From UBA1479 sp964012715 (GTDB lineage: Bacteria; Pseudomonadota; Alphaproteobacteria; Rhodospirillales; Casp-alpha2), in the NCBI GenBank assembly GCA_964012715.1, contig CAXGUG010000049.1:1-27657 (forward strand): 27,657 bases of DNA. Direction: 5' to 3'. Under the pieces are notes generated by a model. It was not told the origin of the DNA. It saw only the letters and a list, made by a program, of their open reading frames with translations, and did not search any database. Position numbers and translations under genes: made by a program. This document shows positions 15,215-21,525 of the stretch, piece by piece (the stretch's first letter is position 1; the number at the start of each line of letters is the position of its first letter).

Positions 15215-15844
15215 ATGACGATCCACTGGCTCAATCGCCTAACTAAGCCGTTGGCGTATCTCCGTATCCAGCATACGGATAAACGCAAGTATGACTGGGG
15301 TATTCCGATCTGCCTTACGGTCATCACAATGGGAGTATTCGGGCTGCTGGGGTACTCGGTGCCCCTCTTTGGGCAGAATGGCATTTTCGCAAGCGTGTCT
15401 GCTTTGGCGCATGTCCTTGTGGGTTTCTTTATTGCCGCATTAGCCGCTGTTGCAACCTTCCCAAAGGCATCTCTTGATGATGAGATGTCCAATCCGCCGC
15501 CTATGCTGAAGGATAGATACAAGGGGCAAACTATCACGCGCAATCTTACGCGGCGGCAATTTCTGTGCTTCCTTTTTGGCTACTTGGCATTCATCAGCCT
15601 TTTCATCGCGCTATTTACTATCGGGGCAAAACTCTTTGGTGCTGGTGTTAGTGAGATGCTCTCGGAACATGTGCGTTTGTACATGAGGCCAGTGGTGATG
15701 CTCATGTTTGCCTTTGTTTTTTGGAATATGGTTGTAACCACACTGGTCGGACTTTTTTACCTGACAGATCGAATCCACCGGACTGATGCTCGTTGGCAGG
15801 AGCCAGACGGTGACAGCGATGAAGCGGCGAGTGGTCGCGGCTGA
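15215..15844 (+). CDS. Uncharacterised four-helix membrane protein, partner of preceding gene
   Basis: The 209-residue product has four predicted membrane helices at about 28-49, 57-81, 116-143 and 159-183, arranged as two pairs separated by a polar loop of about 35 residues (KASLDDEMSNPPPMLKDRYK). The N and C termini are charged and probably cytoplasmic. I recognise no transporter or enzyme motif. Start 15215 was chosen because GGAGAT lies 10 bases upstream; an earlier in-frame start at 15134 would sit inside the preceding gene. Tight spacing behind the soluble 338-residue gene suggests the two proteins act together, for example as sensor and membrane effector. That role is not demonstrated by the sequence. 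Confidence 0.85.
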   Translation: MTIHWLNRLTKPLAYLRIQHTDKRKYDWGIPICLTVITMGVFGLLGYSVPLFGQNGIFASVSALAHVLVGFFIAALAAVATFPKASLDDEMSNPPPMLKDRYKGQTITRNLTRRQFLCFLFGYLAFISLFIALFTIGAKLFGAGVSEMLSEHVRLYMRPVVMLMFAFVFWNMVVTTLVGLFYLTDRIHRTDARWQEPDGDSDEAASGRG

Positions 15845-15970
15845 TTTTCCCATTGCATTTCATTGCGCCGGAAGGGGCCTTCAAATAGTACGCCAGGGTG
15901 GTACACTGAAGGCATGAACCAGTTGGAATAAGGCTCGTATTTCCGGGGTTTTTGAGGGCGCGGGTTCCTT

Positions 15971-15989
15971 TCCGCCCCTGGGCACCATC
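15971..15989 (+). repeat. attR: distal copy of 19-bp direct repeat
   Basis: The 19 bases are identical to 13542-13560. Five bases of further T-loop similarity (GGTTC at 15963-15967 against 13534-13538) continue the match upstream after three mismatches, so about 27 bases are related. No full tRNA is rebuilt here. Confidence 0.85.
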
Positions 15990-16090
15990 TCTTCCAAACA
16001 TAATGAATTGGTACGGCATCGTTTTTCGGTGCCGTGGTCTTCATGCGTCCGGTGCCCTGGGGCGGTCTTGCGTGGGGTGGCCCGCGACTT

Positions 16091-16121
16091 GCGGGGCCGG
16101 AAAGGGGGTTTCCGGCCCCGC
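16091..16121 (-). terminator. Perfect 13-bp hairpin after TauD-type gene
   Basis: GCGGGGCCGGAAA (16091-16103) and TTTCCGGCCCCGC (16109-16121) pair perfectly around GGGGG, 20 bases beyond the stop at 16142 on the minus strand. There is no T run, but it is the strongest stem in the window and marks the edge between the tRNA island and the sulfur locus. Confidence 0.75.
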
Positions 16122-16141
16122 GTCGTGCGTCGTGCGGGCGA

Positions 16142-17023
16142 TCAGTGCGGTTTGTCGCCTTCGACGCTGGTGCGGATCAGGTGGCGCCGTTCCGACATGT
16201 CGTAGTCGGCGACGGCGTTGTGGCAGGTGCAGCGGTTGTCCCAGATCACCAGGTCTCCCGGCGCCCAGGTATGGCGGTAGATGAATTGCGGCTGTTGGAA
16301 ATGGCCGAACAGGAAATCCAGAATGATGCGGCTTTCGGCCAGCGTCAGTTCGTTGATCCGGCGGGTGAAGCCCGGATTGACGTATAGCGCCTTGCGGCCC
16401 GTTTCCGGATGGGTGCGGATGACCGGATGGACGACCGGCGGTACCTTGGCCCGTTCTTCGTCGGTCAGGGGCGGGCGGTCCGGCCGATGCGCGAAAAAGG
16501 TATCATAGGCGTTGGTGTAGTCGTGCACGGCGGTCAGGCCGTCGAGGAAGTCCTTCATCGCCTCGGACAAGGCGTCGTAGGCGGCGGCCATGTTGACGAA
16601 CATGGTGTCGCCGCCGTAGCTCGGAATTTCCTTGGCATGCAGAAGCGACGCCTGGGTCGGGCGATCGGTATAGGACAGGTCCGAATGCCAATATTGCCCG
16701 GCATGAATTGCGCCGATCGGCTTGCCCTCTTCCTTGACGTTGGAGATCAACAGAACCTCGGGGTGGCCTTTCATGTTGAACTGCGACAACACGTGGGATT
16801 CCAACTTGCCGAAGCGCTTGGAGACTTTGATCAGCTGTTCCGGCGATAGATCCTGATTGCGCAGGACCAGGACCGCATGGTCCAGGAACGCCTGGTGGAT
16901 CGCCGGGTAGATGTTGTCGTATTCGGGCGCGGTCAGGTCGAGGTCCATGATCTCGGCCCCGATGGCCCCGGTCAGGCGGCGGGTGGTCAGGGTGTCGTCA
17001 TGGGCGTGGTGGTCGGTGGTCAT
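16142..17023 (-). CDS. TauD/TfdA family 2-oxoglutarate dioxygenase (copy 1)
   Basis: The 293-residue protein is an Fe(II)/2-oxoglutarate dioxygenase of the taurine dioxygenase group, which hydroxylates next to a leaving group, for example releasing sulfite from sulfonates. The iron triad is visible as His113 and Asp115 in YWHSDLSY and His268 in CTCHNAV, with Arg279 eleven residues on as the oxoglutarate ligand, the same spacing as in TauD. Start 17023 is preceded by GGAGAG; the longer frame to 17149 has no support and would cross the regulator's operator. It is divergent from a LysR gene. Family members also act on herbicides, nitrilotriacetate-type or amine substrates, so the substrate is open. 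Confidence 0.9.
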   Translation of the reverse strand: MTTDHHAHDDTLTTRRLTGAIGAEIMDLDLTAPEYDNIYPAIHQAFLDHAVLVLRNQDLSPEQLIKVSKRFGKLESHVLSQFNMKGHPEVLLISNVKEEGKPIGAIHAGQYWHSDLSYTDRPTQASLLHAKEIPSYGGDTMFVNMAAAYDALSEAMKDFLDGLTAVHDYTNAYDTFFAHRPDRPPLTDEERAKVPPVVHPVIRTHPETGRKALYVNPGFTRRINELTLAESRIILDFLFGHFQQPQFIYRHTWAPGDLVIWDNRCTCHNAVADYDMSERRHLIRTSVEGDKPH

Positions 17024-17129
17024 GTTTCTCTCCGTCGGGCGGCCTTGCGCCTTTGGTCTCAGGTCTTTTGTTGGAAAAACGATACCGTTCGGGAAGCGGG
17101 CGCGGGAAATACCGATCGCGACCATCACC

Positions 17130-17144
17130 ATGCCAAATAGGCAT
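17130..17144. promoter_or_regulatory. Probable LysR operator
   Basis: ATGCC-AAATA-GGCAT is a perfect 5-5-5 inverted repeat that fits the T-N11-A rule for LysR-type boxes (T17131, A17143). It lies between the divergent TauD-type gene and the LysR gene starting at 17179. Confidence 0.65.
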
Positions 17145-17178
17145 GACAAAAGATCAAGGCCTGCCGTAAAATTATGGG

Positions 17179-18099
17179 ATGGATATCAAATCCCTGCGGT
17201 ATTTCATCGCCACGGCGCAGTTCGGCAGCATAACCAAGGCGGCGGCGCATCTGCATGTCGCCCAGCCGGCGGTCAGCCGCCAATTGCGCAAGCTGGAAGA
17301 CGAATTGGGCGCCAAACTGCTGACCCGCACGGTTCAGGGCGTGGTCCTGACCGGTCCGGGCGAGCACCTGTTGGCGCGGGCGGAGCCGCTGCTGCAGATG
17401 TTGAGCCAGACCCGCGCCGAGGTTCGGAACTGGGACGCCGAGCCGTCCGGCCCGGTCGCCGTGGCCTTGATGCCGTCGGTCGGCTCGCTGGTCGGGCCGG
17501 AGTTGATCCGCCGGGTCCGGGCCGAGTTGCCGCAGGTCGAGTTGAGCCTGACCGAGGGGCTGAGCGCTTTCATCCGCGAAGGCGTGTTGGCCGGTCGGGT
17601 CGACCTGGGCCTATACCATGCGGATGATGAGTCGCCCGCGCTATCAGTCGCGCACTTGCTGGACGAACCAATGTTCCTGATCGGGCCGGGGAGCGACGGG
17701 GACGATGCCAACCCGGTCGGCATCCGCAAGCTGTGCTCTTTTCCCCTGCTGTTGCCGGGGCCGGAAAACCCCCTGCGCCGGATGATCGACCGGGTGATGG
17801 TCGAACAGGGCGGGGCGCTGGACATCCGCGAGCCGGTCGACAGTACCCATGTCATCAAGCGGCTGGTGGGGGCGGGGCTGGGCTATACCATTCAATGCTA
17901 CAGCTTCGTTCATGACGAGGTGCAGCGGGGAGAGCTTTCCGTGCGTCCATTGAAGGTGCCGGGTTTGTCCCGCAATTGGTCGCTGGTCGAATTGGCGGGA
18001 CGGCCGGAGGTCGGCGCCGTTTCCGCCGTGGCCGGGATCATCGCCGGGATCGCCGCCGAGCTGGCCGAAACCCATCGCTGGCATCCGGCGAATATGTAA
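17179..18099 (+). CDS. LysR family transcriptional regulator
   Basis: The 306-residue product has an N-terminal helix-turn-helix (FIATAQFGSITKAAAHLHVAQPAVSRQLRKLEDELGAKLLTR, residues 9-50) and an effector-binding domain from about residue 90, in the style of the CysB/Cbl/Nac group. The start ATG 17179 gives the usual MDIKSLRYF opening. It is divergent from the TauD-type gene at 16142-17023, with a T-N11-A palindrome in the gap, so it probably controls that gene and itself. It is convergent with the GntR gene, with 18 bases between the stops. Confidence 0.94.
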   Translation: MDIKSLRYFIATAQFGSITKAAAHLHVAQPAVSRQLRKLEDELGAKLLTRTVQGVVLTGPGEHLLARAEPLLQMLSQTRAEVRNWDAEPSGPVAVALMPSVGSLVGPELIRRVRAELPQVELSLTEGLSAFIREGVLAGRVDLGLYHADDESPALSVAHLLDEPMFLIGPGSDGDDANPVGIRKLCSFPLLLPGPENPLRRMIDRVMVEQGGALDIREPVDSTHVIKRLVGAGLGYTIQCYSFVHDEVQRGELSVRPLKVPGLSRNWSLVELAGRPEVGAVSAVAGIIAGIAAELAETHRWHPANM

Positions 18100-18117
18100 G
18101 GTCGGTTGGGGGCAGGG

Positions 18118-18918
18118 TCAGGTCTTGATCCGGGTGCCCAGGTCCAGCACGTAAGGCGACGGCGGGATGTAGAAATCCTGATGATAGATCGGGCGGCCGT
18201 CGACGTAATAGGCGACGACGTTGACGACCGAGGCCATGGCCCCCTTGGGCCAGTCGCAATTGGACGTGACGTAGGTCGGCGGCATTTCCACCCGCAGCTT
18301 CTGTTTGATGTGGTGCACCGGCATGTGGTGATGCGCCGCCATCAGGTGATGCAGGTTGGTGCCGTCCAGGCCAGAAATCGGGGTGGTGATCAGTTCGGGG
18401 TGTTCGTCCGCCATGGCGCGGAACACGGAATAGATTTCCAGCGCCTTGTCGATGGTCACGACGCGGTCGATCCGAACCACTTGGCCGCCGTCGGGCTTGT
18501 CGTCCTGGCCCAAGGCCTCGGACCAGGGGCCGGTTTCGCCGGTGACGCGGCGATCGACGACCCGGGTATAGACAGGCAGGGGATTGTTCGATGAATCATC
18601 AGCCCGCCGGAAGATGAAATGCCAGGGCTGGGATACTTGCTGGTTGAAGCCGGCGACGGTGGTGCCGCGCCCGCGCCGCCGCAGGATCAGGCCGTCGTCG
18701 ACCAAGCTGCGCAGCGCACGCTGCACCGTGCCAAGGGAACAGGGTGTTTCCGCCGCCCATTCCGATTCCGTCGGAAGGCGCGCGCCCGCCACCCAATAGC
18801 CGTCGGCGATGGATGCGGTAATCGCCTGACGCAGGCGTTCGTGTTTCGGTAGGTCGTCCTGTTGCGGCCAATAGCGCTTCAGAAATTCGTCATACCCGCC
18901 GGGCATGTCCATTTGCAT
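18118..18918 (-). CDS. GntR family regulator with UTRA domain (HutC type)
   Basis: The 266-residue product has an N-terminal winged helix-turn-helix (about 25-95: LRQAITASIADGYWVAGARLPTESEWAAETPCSLGTVQRALRSLVDDGLILRRRGRGTTV) and a C-terminal UTRA ligand domain (about 110-260), including YYVDGRPIYHQDFYIP. HutC-type regulators usually repress a neighbouring catabolic operon and are released by its substrate or an intermediate. Start 18918 was preferred because GGAGG lies upstream and residues before it look non-coding; 18912 and 18906 are alternatives. It is divergent from the sulfatase gene, with a palindrome in the promoter region. The ligand is unknown, probably an organosulfur compound or its breakdown product. 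Confidence 0.92.
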   Translation of the reverse strand: MQMDMPGGYDEFLKRYWPQQDDLPKHERLRQAITASIADGYWVAGARLPTESEWAAETPCSLGTVQRALRSLVDDGLILRRRGRGTTVAGFNQQVSQPWHFIFRRADDSSNNPLPVYTRVVDRRVTGETGPWSEALGQDDKPDGGQVVRIDRVVTIDKALEIYSVFRAMADEHPELITTPISGLDGTNLHHLMAAHHHMPVHHIKQKLRVEMPPTYVTSNCDWPKGAMASVVNVVAYYVDGRPIYHQDFYIPPSPYVLDLGTRIKT

Positions 18919-19004
18919 TCCCTGGAAACCTCCACAGTCCCAACTTTTTGTTTTTTGTCGTTCCCATATTTTTACGACGGGAAGGGGGGTAATGACCATC
19001 CCGC

Positions 19005-19030
19005 TTGACAGAAGTATAAACTATATAGTT
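19005..19030 (+). promoter_or_regulatory. Promoter -35 element and overlapping GntR-type operator
   Basis: A perfect TTGACA (19005-19010) is followed by the 12-base palindrome AACTATATAGTT (19019-19030), which falls where a -10 region would be and provides several TATA-like choices. Its ACTATATAGT core resembles the GT-N-TA-N-AC type of palindrome bound by HutC-subfamily regulators. Binding there would block the sulfatase promoter. Confidence 0.6.
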
Positions 19031-19120
19031 ATTCGAAGGAGGAATTGACGCAATCGAGGCGTCCAAGACCGGTTGACCAAACCCGGCGTTTCAACATCTT
19101 CGCAGGGAAACGATGCTTCC

Positions 19121-20581
19121 ATGAAGCCCAAGAATCTAATCATTCTGATGTCCGACGAGCATACGCGCTCGGTCACCGGCTGTTACGGCCATCCTTTCAT
19201 CCATACCCCCAATATCGACAAGCTGGCCGCCGGCGGCACCAAGTTCGACGCCGCCTATACGGTCTGCCCGGTCTGCGTTCCGGCGCGGGCCAGCTTCGCC
19301 ACGGGGCGCTATGTTCACGACATCGGCGCCTGGGACAACGCCACGCCGTTCGACGGCAGTCAGGCCAACTGGCACAAGCTGCTGCGCGACCGCGGGCATC
19401 AGACCGTGTCCATCGGCAAGCTGCATTTCCGTTCCGGCGAGGACGACAACGGCTTCGCCGACGAGGAATTGGCGATGCATATCATCGACGGCAAAGGCGA
19501 CCTGTTGGGCCTGATCCGCGACGAAGACACGCCGAAGCGCGGGGCGTCCTGGAAGATGGCCAAGATGGCCGGTCCGGGCGAAAGCATGTACACGCGTTAT
19601 GACCGCGATATTTGCGCGCGGGCGCAGTCCTGGCTGTACGAGGAAGCGCCCAAGCACACGGACAAGCCCTGGGTGCTGTTCGTGTCGTTCGTGGCGCCGC
19701 ATTTCCCGCTGACGGCGCCGTCGGAACATTTCTATCGCTACTACAACCGCGACCTGCCGCTGCCGAAGCTGTACGACAAGCGCAATTCGCCGATCCATCC
19801 GTACATCGACGAATACCGCAAGATTTTCGCCTACGACGAACACTTCAAGACCGACGACATGGTCAAACGGGCGCAGGCGGGCTACCTCGGCCTGATCACC
19901 TTCATGGACGAACAGATCGGCCTGATCCTGAACGCCATGCAGGATGCCGGTCTGGCCGATGACACGCGGGTGCTCTACACCACCGACCACGGCGACAACA
20001 TGGGTAACCGGGGGGCCTGGGGCAAATCGGTGATGTACGAAGAAGCCGCCGCCGTGCCGATCATCCTGAACGGGCCGGACATTCCGGCGGGCAAGGTCGT
20101 CAAGACCCCGGCAACCCATTGCGACATCTATCCCTTCATCATGGAATGCGTCGGCGCGGTCGATGCCGAAACCATGCCCGGCGACCTGCCGGGAACGAGC
20201 CTCACCGCCCTGGCGGAAGGGGCCGACGCCGATCGCGTGGCCTTTTCCGAATACCACGGCATGGGATCGAAGATCGCGGCCTTCATGGTCCGCAAGGGAG
20301 ATTGGAAGCTGGTCCATTACGAAGGCTATCCGGACCAGTTGTTCAACCTGGCCGACGACCCGGACGAGCTGAACGATCTGGCGGGCGATGCAAGCAAAAC
20401 GGCGATCCTGGACGACCTGATGGCCGAACTGCGCCGTATCTGCGATCCCGCCGCCGTCGATAAGGCCGCGCGCGATTGCCAGACCCGGATGATCGATGAA
20501 AACGGCGGCAAGGCCGCCATCATCGAACGCGGCGACCTGGGCTTTTCCGTACCGCCCGGCGTTCAGCCGATGTTCGATTAA
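19121..20581 (+). CDS. Type I sulfatase family hydrolase
   Basis: The 486-residue product belongs to the alkaline-phosphatase-like sulfatases, which hydrolyse sulfate esters or, in some members, phosphonate monoesters. The modification motif C-x-P-x-R is present as CVPAR (Cys52-Arg56), so Cys52 would be converted to formylglycine. Metal-site stretches are SDEH near the N terminus and TDHGDNMGNRG in the middle. No signal peptide is seen, indicating a cytoplasmic enzyme and therefore prior uptake of the substrate. The start MKPKNLIILMSDEH at 19121 fits family alignments; a TTG at 19073 adds 16 unlikely residues. Choline-sulfatase-like activity is possible but not assignable. It heads an operon with the ComA-family gene, 39 bases on. 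Confidence 0.92.
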   Translation: MKPKNLIILMSDEHTRSVTGCYGHPFIHTPNIDKLAAGGTKFDAAYTVCPVCVPARASFATGRYVHDIGAWDNATPFDGSQANWHKLLRDRGHQTVSIGKLHFRSGEDDNGFADEELAMHIIDGKGDLLGLIRDEDTPKRGASWKMAKMAGPGESMYTRYDRDICARAQSWLYEEAPKHTDKPWVLFVSFVAPHFPLTAPSEHFYRYYNRDLPLPKLYDKRNSPIHPYIDEYRKIFAYDEHFKTDDMVKRAQAGYLGLITFMDEQIGLILNAMQDAGLADDTRVLYTTDHGDNMGNRGAWGKSVMYEEAAAVPIILNGPDIPAGKVVKTPATHCDIYPFIMECVGAVDAETMPGDLPGTSLTALAEGADADRVAFSEYHGMGSKIAAFMVRKGDWKLVHYEGYPDQLFNLADDPDELNDLAGDASKTAILDDLMAELRRICDPAAVDKAARDCQTRMIDENGGKAAIIERGDLGFSVPPGVQPMFD

Positions 20582-20620
20582 CCCCCGCCCATCAAAGCGA
20601 CCCACAGAGAGACCAACGAC

Positions 20621-21427
20621 ATGACCAACGAACCTTTTGCCATGGTGCCCCTGCCCGAAGCGCGGTCCAAGAAGCCGCGCAAGACGGGCCTGACGATGAT
20701 GATGGACTGGGGCCTGCCGCTCGGCCGGGCCGAGGACAACATGACCCTGCTGGCGCCCTTCGTGGACCTGGTGAAGATCGTGGTCGGCACCGCGCGGCTC
20801 TATCCCGAGGACTACCTCGTGAAAAAGCTGGCGATGTACAAATCCTATGACGTCGTGCCGTTCCTGGGCGGGCAGTTCTCGGAATACGTTTTCGCCACCC
20901 AGGGCTGGTCTGCGATGTCCGGCTTCTTCGCCGAGGCCAAGCGCCTGGGCTTCGATGCCCTGGAGGTATCGGATAACTGCGTGCCCCTGAATGACGAGGA
21001 ACGGGCCAAGATGATCAAGATGGCCATCGCCGAGGGCTTGGAAGTTCACGGCGAGGTCGGCTCCAAGGTCGTCAATCAATCTCCCCAGGACCTGATCGAT
21101 CAGACTAAGGTCTGCTTCGACGCGGGTTGCGAGATCGTTCTGGTCGAGGGTGCGGAACTGGTTGAGAACGGAATTGTCAACGAGGCCATGATGTCGGCGC
21201 TGAAGGACGGCCTGGACCTGGAACATACTCTGTTGGAGCTGACCGGCACCTGGATCAAGGGCGTAACCCCGAACAACGTGTTCGAATTGAAGAAGTTCCT
21301 GCTCAAGGAATTCGGCCCCGACGTGAACTTGGCCAACGTCATGCCCGACGACGTAATGGAGACCGAGGCCCTGCGCTGCGGCCTGTCCGTAGTCGGACCC
21401 GAAGTTCGGGCCGAAGCCGCGCAATAA
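20621..21427 (+). CDS. ComA family protein (phosphosulfolactate synthase-like)
   Basis: The 268-residue product is a ComA-family TIM barrel. The reference enzyme adds sulfite to phosphoenolpyruvate to make phosphosulfolactate in coenzyme M synthesis. Family landmarks are GLTMMMDWG near residue 23, FVDLVKIVVGTARLYP, VVPFLGGQFSEYVF, FFAEAKRLGFDALEVSDN and VHGEVGSKV. No comB or comC neighbours and no methanogenic context exist, so coenzyme M synthesis is unlikely. In a locus with a sulfatase and sulfonate genes it may form or cleave a C-S bond of a sulfonate. Related eukaryotic HSA32 proteins show the family has other roles. GAGAG precedes the ATG. A hairpin follows the stop. Confidence 0.85.
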   Translation: MTNEPFAMVPLPEARSKKPRKTGLTMMMDWGLPLGRAEDNMTLLAPFVDLVKIVVGTARLYPEDYLVKKLAMYKSYDVVPFLGGQFSEYVFATQGWSAMSGFFAEAKRLGFDALEVSDNCVPLNDEERAKMIKMAIAEGLEVHGEVGSKVVNQSPQDLIDQTKVCFDAGCEIVLVEGAELVENGIVNEAMMSALKDGLDLEHTLLELTGTWIKGVTPNNVFELKKFLLKEFGPDVNLANVMPDDVMETEALRCGLSVVGPEVRAEAAQ

Positions 21428-21450
21428 TCCGTCGTTTATTGGACTGGACG

Positions 21451-21474
21451 GCGCGGGCGTATTTGCGCCCGCGC
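21451..21474 (+). terminator. 9-bp GC-rich hairpin after ComA-family gene
   Basis: GCGCGGGCG (21451-21459) pairs perfectly with CGCCCGCGC (21466-21474) around TATTTG, 23 bases past the stop. It implies that the molybdoenzyme gene has at least partly separate transcription. Confidence 0.65.
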
Positions 21475-21491
21475 GCAGGCCGGGCTATCGT

Positions 21492-21505
21492 TTGACATTG
21501 ATCAA
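21492..21505. promoter_or_regulatory. FNR/CRP-type box
   Basis: TTGAC-ATTG-ATCAA differs from the FNR/Anr consensus TTGAT-N4-ATCAA by one base. Its centre lies about 27 bases before the molybdoenzyme start, which is too close for normal class II activation unless transcription begins inside the gene, so a repressor site or chance match must be considered. Confidence 0.45.
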
Positions 21506-21525
21506 TAACAAAGAAAAGCCCGGAA

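Larger units (their letters stand above)
13559..15989 (+). mobile_element. Small degenerate integrative element in tRNA-Phe
   Basis: The segment is bounded by the 19-bp direct repeats and begins at the 3' end of tRNA-Phe, the classic layout left by a tyrosine recombinase element. It starts with an integrase remnant and carries two intact genes on the same strand as the tRNA. Base composition is visibly less GC-rich than the flanks, consistent with transfer. It has no replication, structural or conjugation genes. A short GAAGG-GG-CCTTC hairpin (15871-15882) follows the last gene; the remaining bases up to the repeat hold nothing recognisable. Confidence 0.8.

Noticed and set aside
14191..15844. 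Direct assignment of the island pair to the Kiwa defence system
   Set aside because: The soluble/4-helix pairing is similar in outline, but gene order is reversed and I cannot recognise the DUF4868 or KwaA sequence pattern.
19136..21424. 762-codon open frame on the minus strand opposite the sulfatase and ComA-family genes
   Set aside because: It mirrors two well-supported genes; its composition (Val, Gly, His, Gln rich) is that of antisense in GC-rich DNA, and it matches no family.
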